Source of the DNA: CAWBXL01 sp963837365
GTDB taxonomy: Bacteria; Acidobacteriota; Terriglobia; Terriglobales; Acidobacteriaceae
Direction of reading: 5' to 3'
NCBI GenBank assembly: GCA_963837365.1
Contig: CAWIMW010000001.1
Location: 744,001-808,000, forward strand
DNA: 64,000 nt
Position numbers and translations under genes: made by a program. Positions 16,611 through 25,977 of the stretch are shown in pieces. Under the pieces are notes generated by a model that made no database searches, was not told the origin of the DNA, and was given only the letters and a program-made list of their open reading frames with translations. Position 1 is the stretch's first letter. Each line of letters opens with the position of its first letter.

Positions 16611-17007
16611 TCACTCTACTGCCGGGGCCTGTGGAAGGTCAACATATTCTCCTCACAAATGTTTGTGATTTGGATCACGGAATGCTTGCTTCGATAAGAC
16701 TGATTCACAATTGTGATCGTTCTTCCTTGTTTCTCGCACGGTCCCCGCCAGGAAAGAAGGGACCAATTCGATCAGTGGGTGGAGATTTCCTATTCGTTAG
16801 GGATTGTGTCTTGCCCTTCTGGGCCCAATAGTAGCTCAATATCCTTGAGTGACTCCCTGCCATTCACCTGCCGTTATCATTGCTTTGCATCTCCAAACAA
16901 CGCCAAAATCGCCGCCCGTTACTCTCTATGTTATTGAATCTACGTTTCTGTGGAGATTCGAATCCCACTCTCTCCGCCAGTTTCCCCACAAAGAATATTT
17001 GCCAGTT
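16611..17007. other. Non-coding distal end of the element
   Basis: No convincing gene is seen between the truncated RHS frame and the oxidase gene. It contains the right attachment repeat and the site where the RHS gene lost its 5' part (near 16611). Confidence 0.6.
16957..16983 (+). repeat. Right attachment repeat
   Basis: A second 27-bp perfect copy of the tRNA-Ser 3' end; flanking bases differ from the left copy (A versus G before, C versus T after). No tRNA body precedes it, as expected for the distal att site. Confidence 0.92.
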
Positions 17008-20000
17008 TTACGGTAGTGGTGTTGTCATCATCGTCTGAATCTCCGCGGCCGACAGTGCGCGATTGTACACACGCACTTCGTCGATGGTCCCATTGAAGTA
17101 GTAACCACCACCGCGCCGTCCGATGTTCACATTCACGTTTTGCAAAACCTGAGCAGAGGGCACCGTTCCACGGAGCGTCCCGTTATCCAGCACTCCGTTG
17201 ACATAAATATCCAGCGTCTGTGTGGTCGCGTTGTATACACCAGCGACGTGATACCAGGTATTCAGTGCGCGCACGGTTTTGCTGTAGCGATAGGTTTGTC
17301 CGGCACTCCCGGTCACCTTCACGCCGAAAGTTGCAGGGCCGGTGTCCGGAGTGGTCTTGAGCTGCCAGCCGCCTCCGTTGGTTGACTGCGAGATGATCTG
17401 CCCATCGTTTGTGGGATTAGCTGTGGCATACACCCATGCAGCCAAAGTCATGCTGCCGGTGTTCTGCAACAGTGCCGGAAGCCCTACATCTACGAAACTG
17501 CTCGCGCCATTGAATGACAGAGCACTCCCGTATTCTCCGGTTGGAGTCCAGGTAGCTCCATTAAGAATTCCAGTGATGCCGTTGCCGGAACTGTCGGTGG
17601 CTGTGGTCCCGGTGCTTTGGTTGAATGAATAGGCTGCGATCAGGCCACTGGGCGCGCTGTTCAGCACTGAGATCGTGACATTAGCGGCCAAGGCGGCGTT
17701 GTTGGCTCCGTCACGCGCACGGGCCGACAGAATGTGAGTTCCGTTGGCTACCGCGGACGTATTCCAGTTGAAGGTGTACGTTGGGCCGGGGCCGGGAACT
17801 TCCGCTCCGAGATTCGCTCCATCCAACAGGAATTGCACTCCGGCAACGGCCACGTTGTCGGACGCCGATGCGGCGAGAACTGCAACTCCACTGAGCGTTG
17901 TTCCGGCCGCGGGTGAAGTGATCGATACCGTGGGAGCAATAGTATCCAACGACACTGTTGCGAACGCCTGGTTTGAAGGAGGGCTGAGGTTTCCAGCCGC
18001 ATCCTGTGCGGTGACGGCATAGTAGTAGATGCCGGATCCGGAAAAGGTGGCGTCCGTGTAGGAGGTTGTTGCCGTCTGACCAATCTTGTTCGCGGCTGAG
18101 GGAGTGAATCCCGAAGTAGTAGCGCGATGGATGTTGTAACCGGTCACGCCTACGTTGTCAGAGGCGGCGGACCAGGCAAGGGCCACTGAGCTGATGGAAG
18201 TGGTTGCGCTCAGGTTGCTGGGAGCTGACGGCGGCTGCAAATCCTGGCCCGGCAGCGGCATGCGCGTCATGGCCGCCATCGAGGGCACTCCGTTGCTATC
18301 AACCAGGAAAATCATGTAAGGCCCCGGTGGCGCAATATTACCGTTGGGCGGAGCCTGCACGTTCAGTGAACTTCCCACGCGAGAAAAGGTGAGCGGCACA
18401 AACCGCTGGTTCTCATTGAAGGCATGGGTTACCGCTCCCAACGCAATCAGCGAGACGGAGGCAACGCGTGCAGCGTCTGGCGTTGCAATAGAAAAGCTCC
18501 CGCCGTATTGCAACAGCGAGGGCGCAGAGGAAATCACCGGCCGCGGGCCTTTGAACAGATAGGGCGGAGAGAAAATCTCGACATTCGGCTCATCTTTAGG
18601 ATCAGGCTGAGAGCGTCCGTTCTCGCGGCCTCCGCCGGACACGAGCACAGTTGCGTCGGGGAGCAGTAATCCTATCGAGTGATACAGCCGTGGAGTCTGC
18701 ATGCTGGACATGGTGGTCCATGTCTTGGTCACCGGCGACCACAACTCTGCCGGATATACGGCGGTGGCGAAGTTGGCCTTGTCGGTGGTGGTGCCCCCTC
18801 CGGTGGCAAGGACGTTCCCGTCCGGCAAAATCGTCAAGTTCAGATAGGAACGCGGATTTGCCATGGGCGCAACCGTCTCCCATTTGGGCGAGGGCTGATT
18901 CATATCAATGATGTACGTGGTAGGTGCCGATGGATGGCCGGGATTGTCGGAGGTTGCGGTTCCGGCTTTGATGATTTTTCCCGGCAGATACATGGCGGCG
19001 CTGTGGCCGTCGAGAACACGGGGATCCACCGTGGTCCAGGTTTGAGTCGTGAGATCAAGCAGTTGTGAGGCGATGGCTTTATCGTCCTGGCTGCTCACAA
19101 AGATACGGCCATCCGGCAGTACGAACGTGTGCGGATAGTACTTGTACGCCATTCTCGTGGTCGAGGCCAGTTGGGTCCAGGTGTTCTGCACCGGATCGTA
19201 AATCTCCGGCATGTCGGCGATGCAGGTTGAACAGGTGGTCGTGCCGCCTTGAACCAGGATGCGGCCGTCCGGTAATGTCGTCGCCGTCGGATAGTACCGA
19301 CCTGTGAACATCAGGGCGCCCTGAGACCATTGTTCGCTGACCGGGTCGAAAATGGTGGCATCATGCGGGCCCATATCATCCTGAAGGCCCACAATGCCTC
19401 CCGTTACCATCAGGCGGCCGTCTGCCATGTAAGCGTGTCCCGCACAAAATAAACTAGTGGTGTCGTAGGTTTTGGGGACAAAAGTATTGGTAGCGCGCCG
19501 CCAAATCTGCGCTCCTCCCATCGTGGTGTAGTCGGTCCAGCCCAGAACATCACCGCTGGGTAACAGGATGGCGTGGACGGAGACAATCGGCCAGTTCATC
19601 ACAGGAGACCACTTGCCGACTTGCGCCGGCGATGGCGCGATCACATTCACGTTGACGTTCGCACTGCGGGTCGAGTTGTTGCTGAAGTCGCTGGCGATGG
19701 CCGCGAGGGTATGCGCACCAACCGTGGTGGTGCTGGTGTCCCACTGCGTGGTATAGGGAGGATTGGCAACGCCATTTCCCAGGTTGCTACCGTCGAGCAG
19801 AAACTGGACGCCGGCTACACCAACATTGTCTGAAGCGGAAGCCGCCAAAGTTGTGGTGCCTGCCAAAGTTGCCCCGTCAGCCGGGGCAGAAATAGACACT
19901 GTCGGTGGTGTGGTGTCAGGCGGCGGGGCAGTTCCGGCAATCGGAGTCGCCATGTCGGCCTGAATTTCGGTCTGCGACAGTGCACGGTTGTAGATCCTTA

Positions 20001-20673
20001 CCTCGTCAATGGTTCCTTTGAAGTAGTAGCCGCCGGTACGGCGCCCAATATTCACATTCACGGCCTGATTCAGCTGAGACGACGGGATCAAGCCAACCAC
20101 TGTGCCATTATCGAGATTGCCGTTGATATATAAGGACAGAGTTCCCGCCGTCGCGTCGTACACTCCGGCGACGTGATACCAGGTGTTCAGCAATCGTTGG
20201 CTGGTGCTATACCTTTGGGCTGACCCGGACGCGCCGTAAGCTTTTACCCCAAATGTTTGCACACCTGTATCAGGAGTTGTTTTGACCTGCCATCCTGGCC
20301 CACTGGATTTGGAAACGATCTGGCCATCATTCGTAGGATTGGCAGTCGCATAGATCCACGCCTCAAGCGTCATGCTGCCGCTAAGTTGGAGCGCAGCAGG
20401 ATTTCCCAGGTCCACATAATTTGTGGCGCCGTCGAAGGACAGTCCATTGCCATACCTGCCCGTGGTCCAGGTTGCTCCCACGATTGTGCCGGTCAGATTG
20501 TTCCCGGAAATATCAGCCACCGTAGTGCCGGAGCCTTCATTGAAGTTATAAGCGGCAACCAGCCCTGGCGTGTTTTGCGAACTGCACGGTGTCTCGCTCG
20601 TGAAGAGAAAGCTGAGAACTCCGCAAACGAGAATGGCCAGATGTTTCGATATTCTCTGCGTTGTGGCACGCAT
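17008..20673 (-). CDS. Secreted galactose-oxidase-like radical-copper oxidase with LamG, Ig and FN3 modules
   Basis: A 1221-residue protein from ATG 20673, which has AGGA upstream; the 48 codons before it are unlikely. A signal peptide (ISKHLAILVCGVLSFLF) is followed by LamG (36-242), an Ig-like module (255-344), a kelch propeller plus DUF1929 (about 352-812), FN3, a second Ig-like module and a second LamG (about 1005-1221). All cofactor and copper residues of galactose oxidase align: Cys410 (LFCAGH), Tyr461 (GRYYPT), Tyr664-His665 (RLYHSI) and His750 (VTHAFNENQR). It should oxidise a primary alcohol or aldehyde on a carbohydrate or aldehyde substrate outside the cell, with LamG modules for glycan attachment; the substrate is unknown. 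Confidence 0.88.
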   Translation of the reverse strand: MRATTQRISKHLAILVCGVLSFLFTSETPCSSQNTPGLVAAYNFNEGSGTTVADISGNNLTGTIVGATWTTGRYGNGLSFDGATNYVDLGNPAALQLSGSMTLEAWIYATANPTNDGQIVSKSSGPGWQVKTTPDTGVQTFGVKAYGASGSAQRYSTSQRLLNTWYHVAGVYDATAGTLSLYINGNLDNGTVVGLIPSSQLNQAVNVNIGRRTGGYYFKGTIDEVRIYNRALSQTEIQADMATPIAGTAPPPDTTPPTVSISAPADGATLAGTTTLAASASDNVGVAGVQFLLDGSNLGNGVANPPYTTQWDTSTTTVGAHTLAAIASDFSNNSTRSANVNVNVIAPSPAQVGKWSPVMNWPIVSVHAILLPSGDVLGWTDYTTMGGAQIWRRATNTFVPKTYDTTSLFCAGHAYMADGRLMVTGGIVGLQDDMGPHDATIFDPVSEQWSQGALMFTGRYYPTATTLPDGRILVQGGTTTCSTCIADMPEIYDPVQNTWTQLASTTRMAYKYYPHTFVLPDGRIFVSSQDDKAIASQLLDLTTQTWTTVDPRVLDGHSAAMYLPGKIIKAGTATSDNPGHPSAPTTYIIDMNQPSPKWETVAPMANPRSYLNLTILPDGNVLATGGGTTTDKANFATAVYPAELWSPVTKTWTTMSSMQTPRLYHSIGLLLPDATVLVSGGGRENGRSQPDPKDEPNVEIFSPPYLFKGPRPVISSAPSLLQYGGSFSIATPDAARVASVSLIALGAVTHAFNENQRFVPLTFSRVGSSLNVQAPPNGNIAPPGPYMIFLVDSNGVPSMAAMTRMPLPGQDLQPPSAPSNLSATTSISSVALAWSAASDNVGVTGYNIHRATTSGFTPSAANKIGQTATTSYTDATFSGSGIYYYAVTAQDAAGNLSPPSNQAFATVSLDTIAPTVSITSPAAGTTLSGVAVLAASASDNVAVAGVQFLLDGANLGAEVPGPGPTYTFNWNTSAVANGTHILSARARDGANNAALAANVTISVLNSAPSGLIAAYSFNQSTGTTATDSSGNGITGILNGATWTPTGEYGSALSFNGASSFVDVGLPALLQNTGSMTLAAWVYATANPTNDGQIISQSTNGGGWQLKTTPDTGPATFGVKVTGSAGQTYRYSKTVRALNTWYHVAGVYNATTQTLDIYVNGVLDNGTLRGTVPSAQVLQNVNVNIGRRGGGYYFNGTIDEVRVYNRALSAAEIQTMMTTPLP

Positions 20674-20824
20674 AGCAAGTCCTTTCTCGCGGCTGCAATG
20701 AGTCGCGAGCACACTTAGTGCGCGGTGCGAATGCTCTGAGCGTAGCGACAGGCTGGTTTGCTGCGCGCCGCTAAAGCACGCTGCAAAAGGGGAGGAATAA
20801 CGGTCACGAGGGATCAAGCCCTAA

Positions 20825-21066
20825 CGCGAATGGGTAGTGGTGCAGTTTGAAAAAATGATTCGTATCAGGGCATCGGCTTCAGCCATGCCGTCTTCGCGGC
20901 CATTTTCGACTCAGGCGCCCATGGGGCGCAACTGCCACAAAGCCAACGGGTTTTTTCGATAGTTGCGCCGTACCGGCGCCGACTCAGTTTTTGCCTTTTC
21001 GAGCGGCACGGCCAAGGCCGTGCCCTGATACGACCCGTTTTTCAAACTGCACCACTACCCGCGAAT
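20825..21066. repeat. Long imperfect inverted repeat, family copy 1
   Basis: About 45 bp at each end pair with each other (GGGTAGTGGTGCAGTTTGAA on the left against its complement on the right, followed inward by CGTATCAGGGCA). Inside the right arm is a near-perfect palindrome GGCACGGCC/GGCCGTGCC (21005-21024). A shorter element with the same GTATCAGGGCA core sits at 59700-59832. No protein is encoded, so it is REP/MITE-like. Together with leader bases it fills the gap 20674-21144. Confidence 0.75.
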
Positions 21067-21144
21067 GGCGGCAATATAGTCCAAGCTCAAGAGCGAGTCA
21101 ATGAGATTTATTTCACCTGTTGGTGAATAGTTTGCGCAAGCCAA

Positions 21145-23139
21145 TCAAGGTTCGCGCGTGACGATCCGAGGATCGCTGTAAAGCTTGCGCAAATTTTCGT
21201 CATGTTCTGTTGCCTTTGCCGCATCGGGAGTTTGCGGGGAAAGCAGGAACCAACTCCAACTTGAAGGCGGCGCAAATACATCAGGAGGGGGAACCTTGCC
21301 GGAGAACCGTAGACCGATTGGCTTGTTAACGGAAAAAACTTCAAGAAATCTACCGGCCCAGCGGATGTTGGGGCTTTCCACGTCGAGTTGGAGTGCGTCC
21401 ACGTACCCGAGCCCAGGGAAAAAGTCTGTGTATTGGCCATCTGCATTTGGACCCAAGCCCGGAGGCGTGACATCCCAGACCCAAATCAAATTGTGCAGAC
21501 CGTGATGATTGGTCAGGCGCTCAAAGACTTGGCGGTACAAGGCTGCCGAGCCGCCATTTCCCTTTCTTCCTGCCCACCAGAACGTCTTACCATTTGATTC
21601 GGGATAGGCATGCCACAAAACGGCAATGTGCGCATCTTGCAGTTGTTTGAGAGATGCAGCTACCGCATCCACCTGCGAGGTCCAGCGTTGATGAAGATGC
21701 GTTCCAGGAGTGAGCAATTCATTCCACTCGAAATCGCTCAACTGGCCATTGACGCTGTCTTTCTGGCTGCCAGGTCCATCATCCATCGGACGAGTTGCAT
21801 ACCATGCGAGACTCATCACCGTATGGCTTTGATTTTGTTTTTTGGCTTGGTCAACAATCGCTTGCCTTGCAGCGGCAGTTTCGACTCCGGCTTCCTTGGT
21901 TATGCCAAGGTCCGCAGCATAAATTGCGGGATACTTTGACGTGACCTGGAAGACGTGATCGGTGTCTGCTGTAACCGAGGCGGGATTATTTTCCTGTCCG
22001 CTGAGAGCAGCTCCTGTAGATGAGAGCCGTTCAAGCAGCGATTTCGCTTCATGGGAGGCGTCGGGAGTCACGGGTTCTTCAGTTATAGGCCGGGTCGGCT
22101 TGCGGATAGCCAACATCGGCCCCGCTACACGAGGATCATCGCGGCTTAGCGTGTTGGGAGAACTGTAGACCGCCAGCAATTTGTCCAGCGGATTGCCAAA
22201 TTCCAGAATGTCGCTCCAGACCATGAACCAGGCCCACTTCGGCTGCGATTGCAGGACCTCCACCGGCGGCACCGCCCCGACTTCACCAAGCGCAATTGGT
22301 TTGCCTGCGGCCAGCGCCAATACATCGTTGTAGTACTCGGCCTTGAATTCGCTATAGTTGTCTACGCTCAACACATCGACACATTCGTTGCCGGGAAAAT
22401 AATCTGCAAATGGCCCTGCGCTTCCTCCCGGAGTGTTTACATTCCATACCCAGATGAGGTTGTCGAGTTTGTGGTAGTTCACGAAACGGTCAAACAACTG
22501 GCGATAGAGTTCGGCGGAACCATTTTTGCCCGGCCTGCCTCCCCACCAGAACCAGCCTCCATTCATTTCGTGGTAGGGCCGGATCAGCACGGGAATGTGC
22601 GCATCGCGGAGTTGTTTGAGATATCCCGCATACACGTCCACCTGCGTGAGCCAGCGTTGGTTGAGGTTTGTTCCTGGGTTCAGCAACTCATTCCATTCAA
22701 AGTCCGTTAGATGTGCCTGCACGCTGCCGCGAAAGGTCACAGGTTCATCATCGGTCGGGCGGACTTCGTGCCAGGTAAGGGTGGGAATCGCCCCATGGTG
22801 CCACTGCCGTTCGACTTCAGCGAAGAGCGCCGGCCGGGCTTCGATTGAATCCTTATCGTCGCCGCCGGAAAATCCGAAATCCTGGCCAAAAATTACTGGA
22901 TATTTTCCCGTTAGGTCGTATGCGCGATCGGTCCAGCGTGCGATGTGATTGGGGTAGTTGTGCTGGCCGGTAAGCGTGTATTCGCCGGAAATGGAATACA
23001 GGTACTTCAGCAGGGCCCGAGCTTCCGGGGAAGCATGCGGGTTGACGGGATCATGGCTGGGAGTAGAAGCAGATTGCGCGACAGACAATGCAGTTAACAG
23101 GAGAACACTGGAGACAGTTCTTATCACTCGCTGTCGCAT
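21145..23139 (-). CDS. Secreted tandem GH26 (mannanase-like) protein, second domain degenerate
   Basis: A 664-residue protein from ATG 23139, which has AAGGAG eight bases upstream; GTG 23148 is less likely. The signal peptide VIRTVSSVLLLTALSVAQS precedes two homologous GH26 domains (about 35-345 and 360-660). Domain 1 has both catalytic glutamates of the family: acid/base Glu191 in RPYHEMNGGWFWWGG and nucleophile Glu286 in PIALGEVGAVPP. In domain 2 the first is kept (Glu514, HAYPESNGKTFWW) but the nucleophile is replaced by Phe612 (PIGLRFSGKVPP). Domain 1 probably hydrolyses beta-mannan-type polymers; domain 2 is probably non-hydrolytic and may bind glycan. Confidence 0.85.
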   Translation of the reverse strand: MRQRVIRTVSSVLLLTALSVAQSASTPSHDPVNPHASPEARALLKYLYSISGEYTLTGQHNYPNHIARWTDRAYDLTGKYPVIFGQDFGFSGGDDKDSIEARPALFAEVERQWHHGAIPTLTWHEVRPTDDEPVTFRGSVQAHLTDFEWNELLNPGTNLNQRWLTQVDVYAGYLKQLRDAHIPVLIRPYHEMNGGWFWWGGRPGKNGSAELYRQLFDRFVNYHKLDNLIWVWNVNTPGGSAGPFADYFPGNECVDVLSVDNYSEFKAEYYNDVLALAAGKPIALGEVGAVPPVEVLQSQPKWAWFMVWSDILEFGNPLDKLLAVYSSPNTLSRDDPRVAGPMLAIRKPTRPITEEPVTPDASHEAKSLLERLSSTGAALSGQENNPASVTADTDHVFQVTSKYPAIYAADLGITKEAGVETAAARQAIVDQAKKQNQSHTVMSLAWYATRPMDDGPGSQKDSVNGQLSDFEWNELLTPGTHLHQRWTSQVDAVAASLKQLQDAHIAVLWHAYPESNGKTFWWAGRKGNGGSAALYRQVFERLTNHHGLHNLIWVWDVTPPGLGPNADGQYTDFFPGLGYVDALQLDVESPNIRWAGRFLEVFSVNKPIGLRFSGKVPPPDVFAPPSSWSWFLLSPQTPDAAKATEHDENLRKLYSDPRIVTREP

Positions 23140-23290
23140 AACCGTCACTCCTTACGATGACAGGGTTCAGGTGCGGGGCAATTGTAGATGCAAAAATCTA
23201 TTGGGCAAAATGCAAGGAGATTGGCTGGCAACAATATTGTTGAGATGGATCGGGTGGAACATCCAGCTCCCAGAAGATGGTCCTCAGTTC

Positions 23291-24082
23291 TCAGTGCAAC
23301 AAGGCAAGGATTCTGACCGGGGCGCCGGAACCGCCTTCGAGTTTAATGGGCGCAACAATTACCATGGCGCCCGAAGCCGGTACTTGATCCAGGTTGGCAA
23401 CATCTTCAAGGTGATAAACGCTATGTGCCATGGTGTACTGGTGGACAGGGAAGCCAGGCGAAGGGCCATAATCTACGCTAAGGGTGTCAATGCCAAGCCC
23501 CAGCACAGCGCGCGCTTCGGTCAGAAACTTGGCAGCATCTACGGAATAACCGGGAAAGTGCATTACGCTTTTTTTATCAGCGTTGCGAAAATCCTTGACG
23601 GAATCCCAGCGTGACCCCCATCCAGTATTCAACATCACCACTGCATTGCCGGGGATTTGTCCGTGAGCCTGTTCCCAATCGGCGATGTCTTCGACAGAAA
23701 GCTGGTAATCGGCATTGGCTTTTGCCTTTTCCCCTACGTCAATTACAACCAGCGGAGCAACTAGACGCTCGGGAGGAATCTGGTCCACCGTCCACAGGCC
23801 CTTGGCAAAGTGTGCCGGCGCGTCAATGTGTGTGCCGTAGTGCTCGGGCAGGCTGAATTTTCTGGCGAAGTACTTGTTCTTTTCGATAGAAGCTACGGTG
23901 GTGACTTTGTACTCCGCGCTCTCCTCCAGGCTATAGGGAGGAACTTTGCCATTGACGGTATGCGTAAGATCAACCACGGCCCGAAAACCGGAGGGCAGAA
24001 CTGGTTCCGTGCGCCGTTGCTGAGCGAACAGCAACAGGGCAATAGCGAGAACACAGCCGATCACGAAAGTATGTATTTTCAT
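23291..24082 (-). CDS. Exported cyclase-family protein (kynurenine formamidase-like fold)
   Basis: A 263-residue protein with an N-terminal signal anchor (FVIGCVLAIALLLFA). The domain from residue 35 is the cyclase/KynB fold: VVDLTHTVNG near the start and the metal-binding motif EHYGTHIDAPAHF, which contains the His/Asp/His ligands. TGWGSRW and FPGYSVDAAKFL are also usual in the family. Members hydrolyse amides or lactones in a metal-dependent way; the export signal makes cytosolic tryptophan breakdown unlikely, so the substrate is open. It lies on the same strand as the GH26 gene, 150 bp upstream of it. Confidence 0.85.
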   Translation of the reverse strand: MKIHTFVIGCVLAIALLLFAQQRRTEPVLPSGFRAVVDLTHTVNGKVPPYSLEESAEYKVTTVASIEKNKYFARKFSLPEHYGTHIDAPAHFAKGLWTVDQIPPERLVAPLVVIDVGEKAKANADYQLSVEDIADWEQAHGQIPGNAVVMLNTGWGSRWDSVKDFRNADKKSVMHFPGYSVDAAKFLTEARAVLGLGIDTLSVDYGPSPGFPVHQYTMAHSVYHLEDVANLDQVPASGAMVIVAPIKLEGGSGAPVRILALLH

Positions 24083-24237
24083 GCGGTTACGGAATCAATC
24101 GGGCTGAAGCCACCATTAGAAGTCAGATGCAAGCATATGCTTCTCAGGGTGCTTACCACATCTTACTGGGCGTGGTAAAAGCTCTCAATTACCGGGAGTG
24201 CATGGCCAGACGGGCACAACTGCTTTGCAATCTTTTG

Positions 24238-24972
24238 TCATAGGTAGAATTGCCACATCGCGGCGACTAATACCGCAATCAATGTGCCCAGGAAGTTGAT
24301 GGAATTATTGTTAAGTAGGCCCCGTAACTCCAGCGTTGCTCCCAGATAGCTATCACAGACCATCCCGACGGTACCTGCAATAAACGATGCAAACAACTCG
24401 TGACGCTGGATGATTCCCGCAAAAACTGCTGTGCTGCTCACCAGCAAAGCGGCACTGGTGCCTGCCAAAGTCCCAACCACCGTTATACCTCCATCCCTGC
24501 CAGCCGGTACTCTTTGCCAGTTGGTCACTAACCACGCATCCCTGCTAAAGGTTTGTCCAACTTCACTTGATACTGTGTCAGCCGCCGCCTCAGCCAATGC
24601 GGCGCACATCGCGAGCAGGAAGATCGTATTGCCATGCCAGCGATATGCGGCTGCACAGGTTGCCGCTACACCAACATTTGCCCACACTTGCGATGCGGTA
24701 CGGCCTTCTTTCTTTTCAGCCGTACCAAGTTTTTGTTTCCGTTGGTATCCAAGCCGGGTCACACCCCAGGTGAGAATGAAAAGCAAGACCAGTATGAGGA
24801 ATGCGCCTGGGCCCGCGCTTGAATAGAGCACAAAACAAACCATCCCACCTGCGATTGCCCCTGAGAGGCTAACGCCGCGCACCGCACGAGCCAGAAACGC
24901 GAACAGCACCGTCACCAGGGCCACCACCCAGAAGGGGTGAGGGCTTAACGAGATTGGGAATACTTCTGACAC
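24238..24972 (-). CDS. DUF92 family membrane protein
   Basis: A 244-residue protein with about six to seven membrane helices. DUF92/TIGR00297 marks are present: SLSGAIAGGMVCFVLY at the start, TWGVTRLGYQRKQKLGTAEKKEGRTASQVWANVG in pieces across residues 65-100, ALAEAAADTVSSEVGQ, and GGITVVGTLAG. Plant members (VTE6) act as phytyl-phosphate kinases, so a role in polyprenyl/phytyl phosphate metabolism is possible but not shown for bacteria. Start is GTG. Confidence 0.85.
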   Translation of the reverse strand: MSEVFPISLSPHPFWVVALVTVLFAFLARAVRGVSLSGAIAGGMVCFVLYSSAGPGAFLILVLLFILTWGVTRLGYQRKQKLGTAEKKEGRTASQVWANVGVAATCAAAYRWHGNTIFLLAMCAALAEAAADTVSSEVGQTFSRDAWLVTNWQRVPAGRDGGITVVGTLAGTSAALLVSSTAVFAGIIQRHELFASFIAGTVGMVCDSYLGATLELRGLLNNNSINFLGTLIAVLVAAMWQFYL

Positions 24973-25140
24973 GAAGTGGTCCTATACCACGACTTATGGT
25001 GTATCTAATTTAAGAACCCTATCCCTAGGGATTTAGAATTCGGCTACCTATGCTTCAGGCCGGTTTCTTGGCTTTCGGGTAGTCTAAACTCAAACTATTC
25101 TGGCGCGTACTCCGCGCCTCTTGATTTCGGGGTGAACTCT

Positions 25141-25977
25141 ATGGCGTCCTCCGTATGGTCTGGCTATCTTACCTTTGGATTAATTTCCATGCCGGTACGA
25201 CTTTTTTCCGGCGCGCGCAGCTCGGGTATTTCCTTCAACATGCTGCACCGCGATGATCTGCAGCGGGTCAAGCAGCAATACGTGTGTCCCGCTGAGGACA
25301 ACAAGGTTGTCGAGCGCAGCGAAATTGTGAAGGGATTTGAATTTCGCAAAGGCGAATATATTGTCATCGAGCCGGAAGAGATCAAGAAGATTGAGCCCAA
25401 GACCGCCAAGACCATGGAAATTCTTGAGTTCGTGAAAACCACGGATGTGGACCCGGTTTACTTCGAATCTTCCTATTACATGATGCCGGAAGAAGCCGGC
25501 CGCCGTCCCTACGCGTTGCTCACCAAAGCTTTGGAAGACAGCGAATACGTGGCCATTGCCAAACTCACCATGCACAACCGGGAGTACACAGTATTCCTGC
25601 GCCCGCATGAAGGCGGCATGATGTTGCACACCATGTATTATGCGGAAGAAGTGCGGATGGTGGAAGGTTTCGGGCCGCCGGATGTTGAGATCAAAGATTC
25701 CGAATTGAAAGTCGCCCACCAGCTCATCGAAGCCCTGGCCGGGGATTGGGACCCCGAGAAATACCACGACTCATTCCAGGACAATTTGAAGCAGCTGATT
25801 GAGACCAAGCTGGAAGGTGGGAAAGTTGTAGAGGTCGAGAAGCCCAAAAAGATGGCCCCGGTGGTGGATCTGATGGCCGCCCTCAAACAGAGCCTGGCGG
25901 AGATGGAAGGCAAAAAGAAGCCGGCTGCCGGTACGCGGGAACCCACTTCAGCGAAGAAGTCACGAGGCCGAGGATAG
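25141..25977 (+). CDS. ku: Ku homodimer protein, non-homologous end joining
   Basis: A 278-residue protein of the usual bacterial Ku length. The start at ATG 25141 has GGGGTG upstream; a GTG nine bases earlier is possible. The Ku core spans residues 1-250, with SVWSGYLTFGLISMPVRLF at the start and VYFESSYYMMPEE and ALLTKALEDS in the middle. The C-terminus is Lys/Arg-rich (KKSRGRG), as in Ku proteins where this tail aids DNA binding and LigD recruitment. It binds double-strand DNA ends. No ligD is in the window, so its partner would be elsewhere. Nothing else shares its operon. Confidence 0.95.
   Translation: MASSVWSGYLTFGLISMPVRLFSGARSSGISFNMLHRDDLQRVKQQYVCPAEDNKVVERSEIVKGFEFRKGEYIVIEPEEIKKIEPKTAKTMEILEFVKTTDVDPVYFESSYYMMPEEAGRRPYALLTKALEDSEYVAIAKLTMHNREYTVFLRPHEGGMMLHTMYYAEEVRMVEGFGPPDVEIKDSELKVAHQLIEALAGDWDPEKYHDSFQDNLKQLIETKLEGGKVVEVEKPKKMAPVVDLMAALKQSLAEMEGKKKPAAGTREPTSAKKSRGRG

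Larger units (their letters stand above)
10214..16983. mobile_element. Integrated element at tRNA-Ser (int-xis-Rep, RHS/immunity cargo)
   Basis: A 27-bp perfect direct repeat of the tRNA-Ser 3' end (10214-10240 and 16957-16983) brackets about 6.7 kb. Inside, directly next to the tRNA, are a tyrosine integrase and an excisionase-like gene, then a zinc-ribbon protein, an HUH Rep, an unknown coiled-coil protein, and at the distal end an RHS tip with a probable immunity gene. There are no phage structural, packaging or conjugation genes, so if mobile it would be a small integrative or satellite-like element depending on its own integrase and Rep. Boundaries are seen directly; mobility is inference. 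Confidence 0.88.

Noticed and set aside
16631..16831. Plus-strand 66-codon frame in the distal end of the element
   Set aside because: No start signals or recognised sequence; it lies in a region that looks non-coding.
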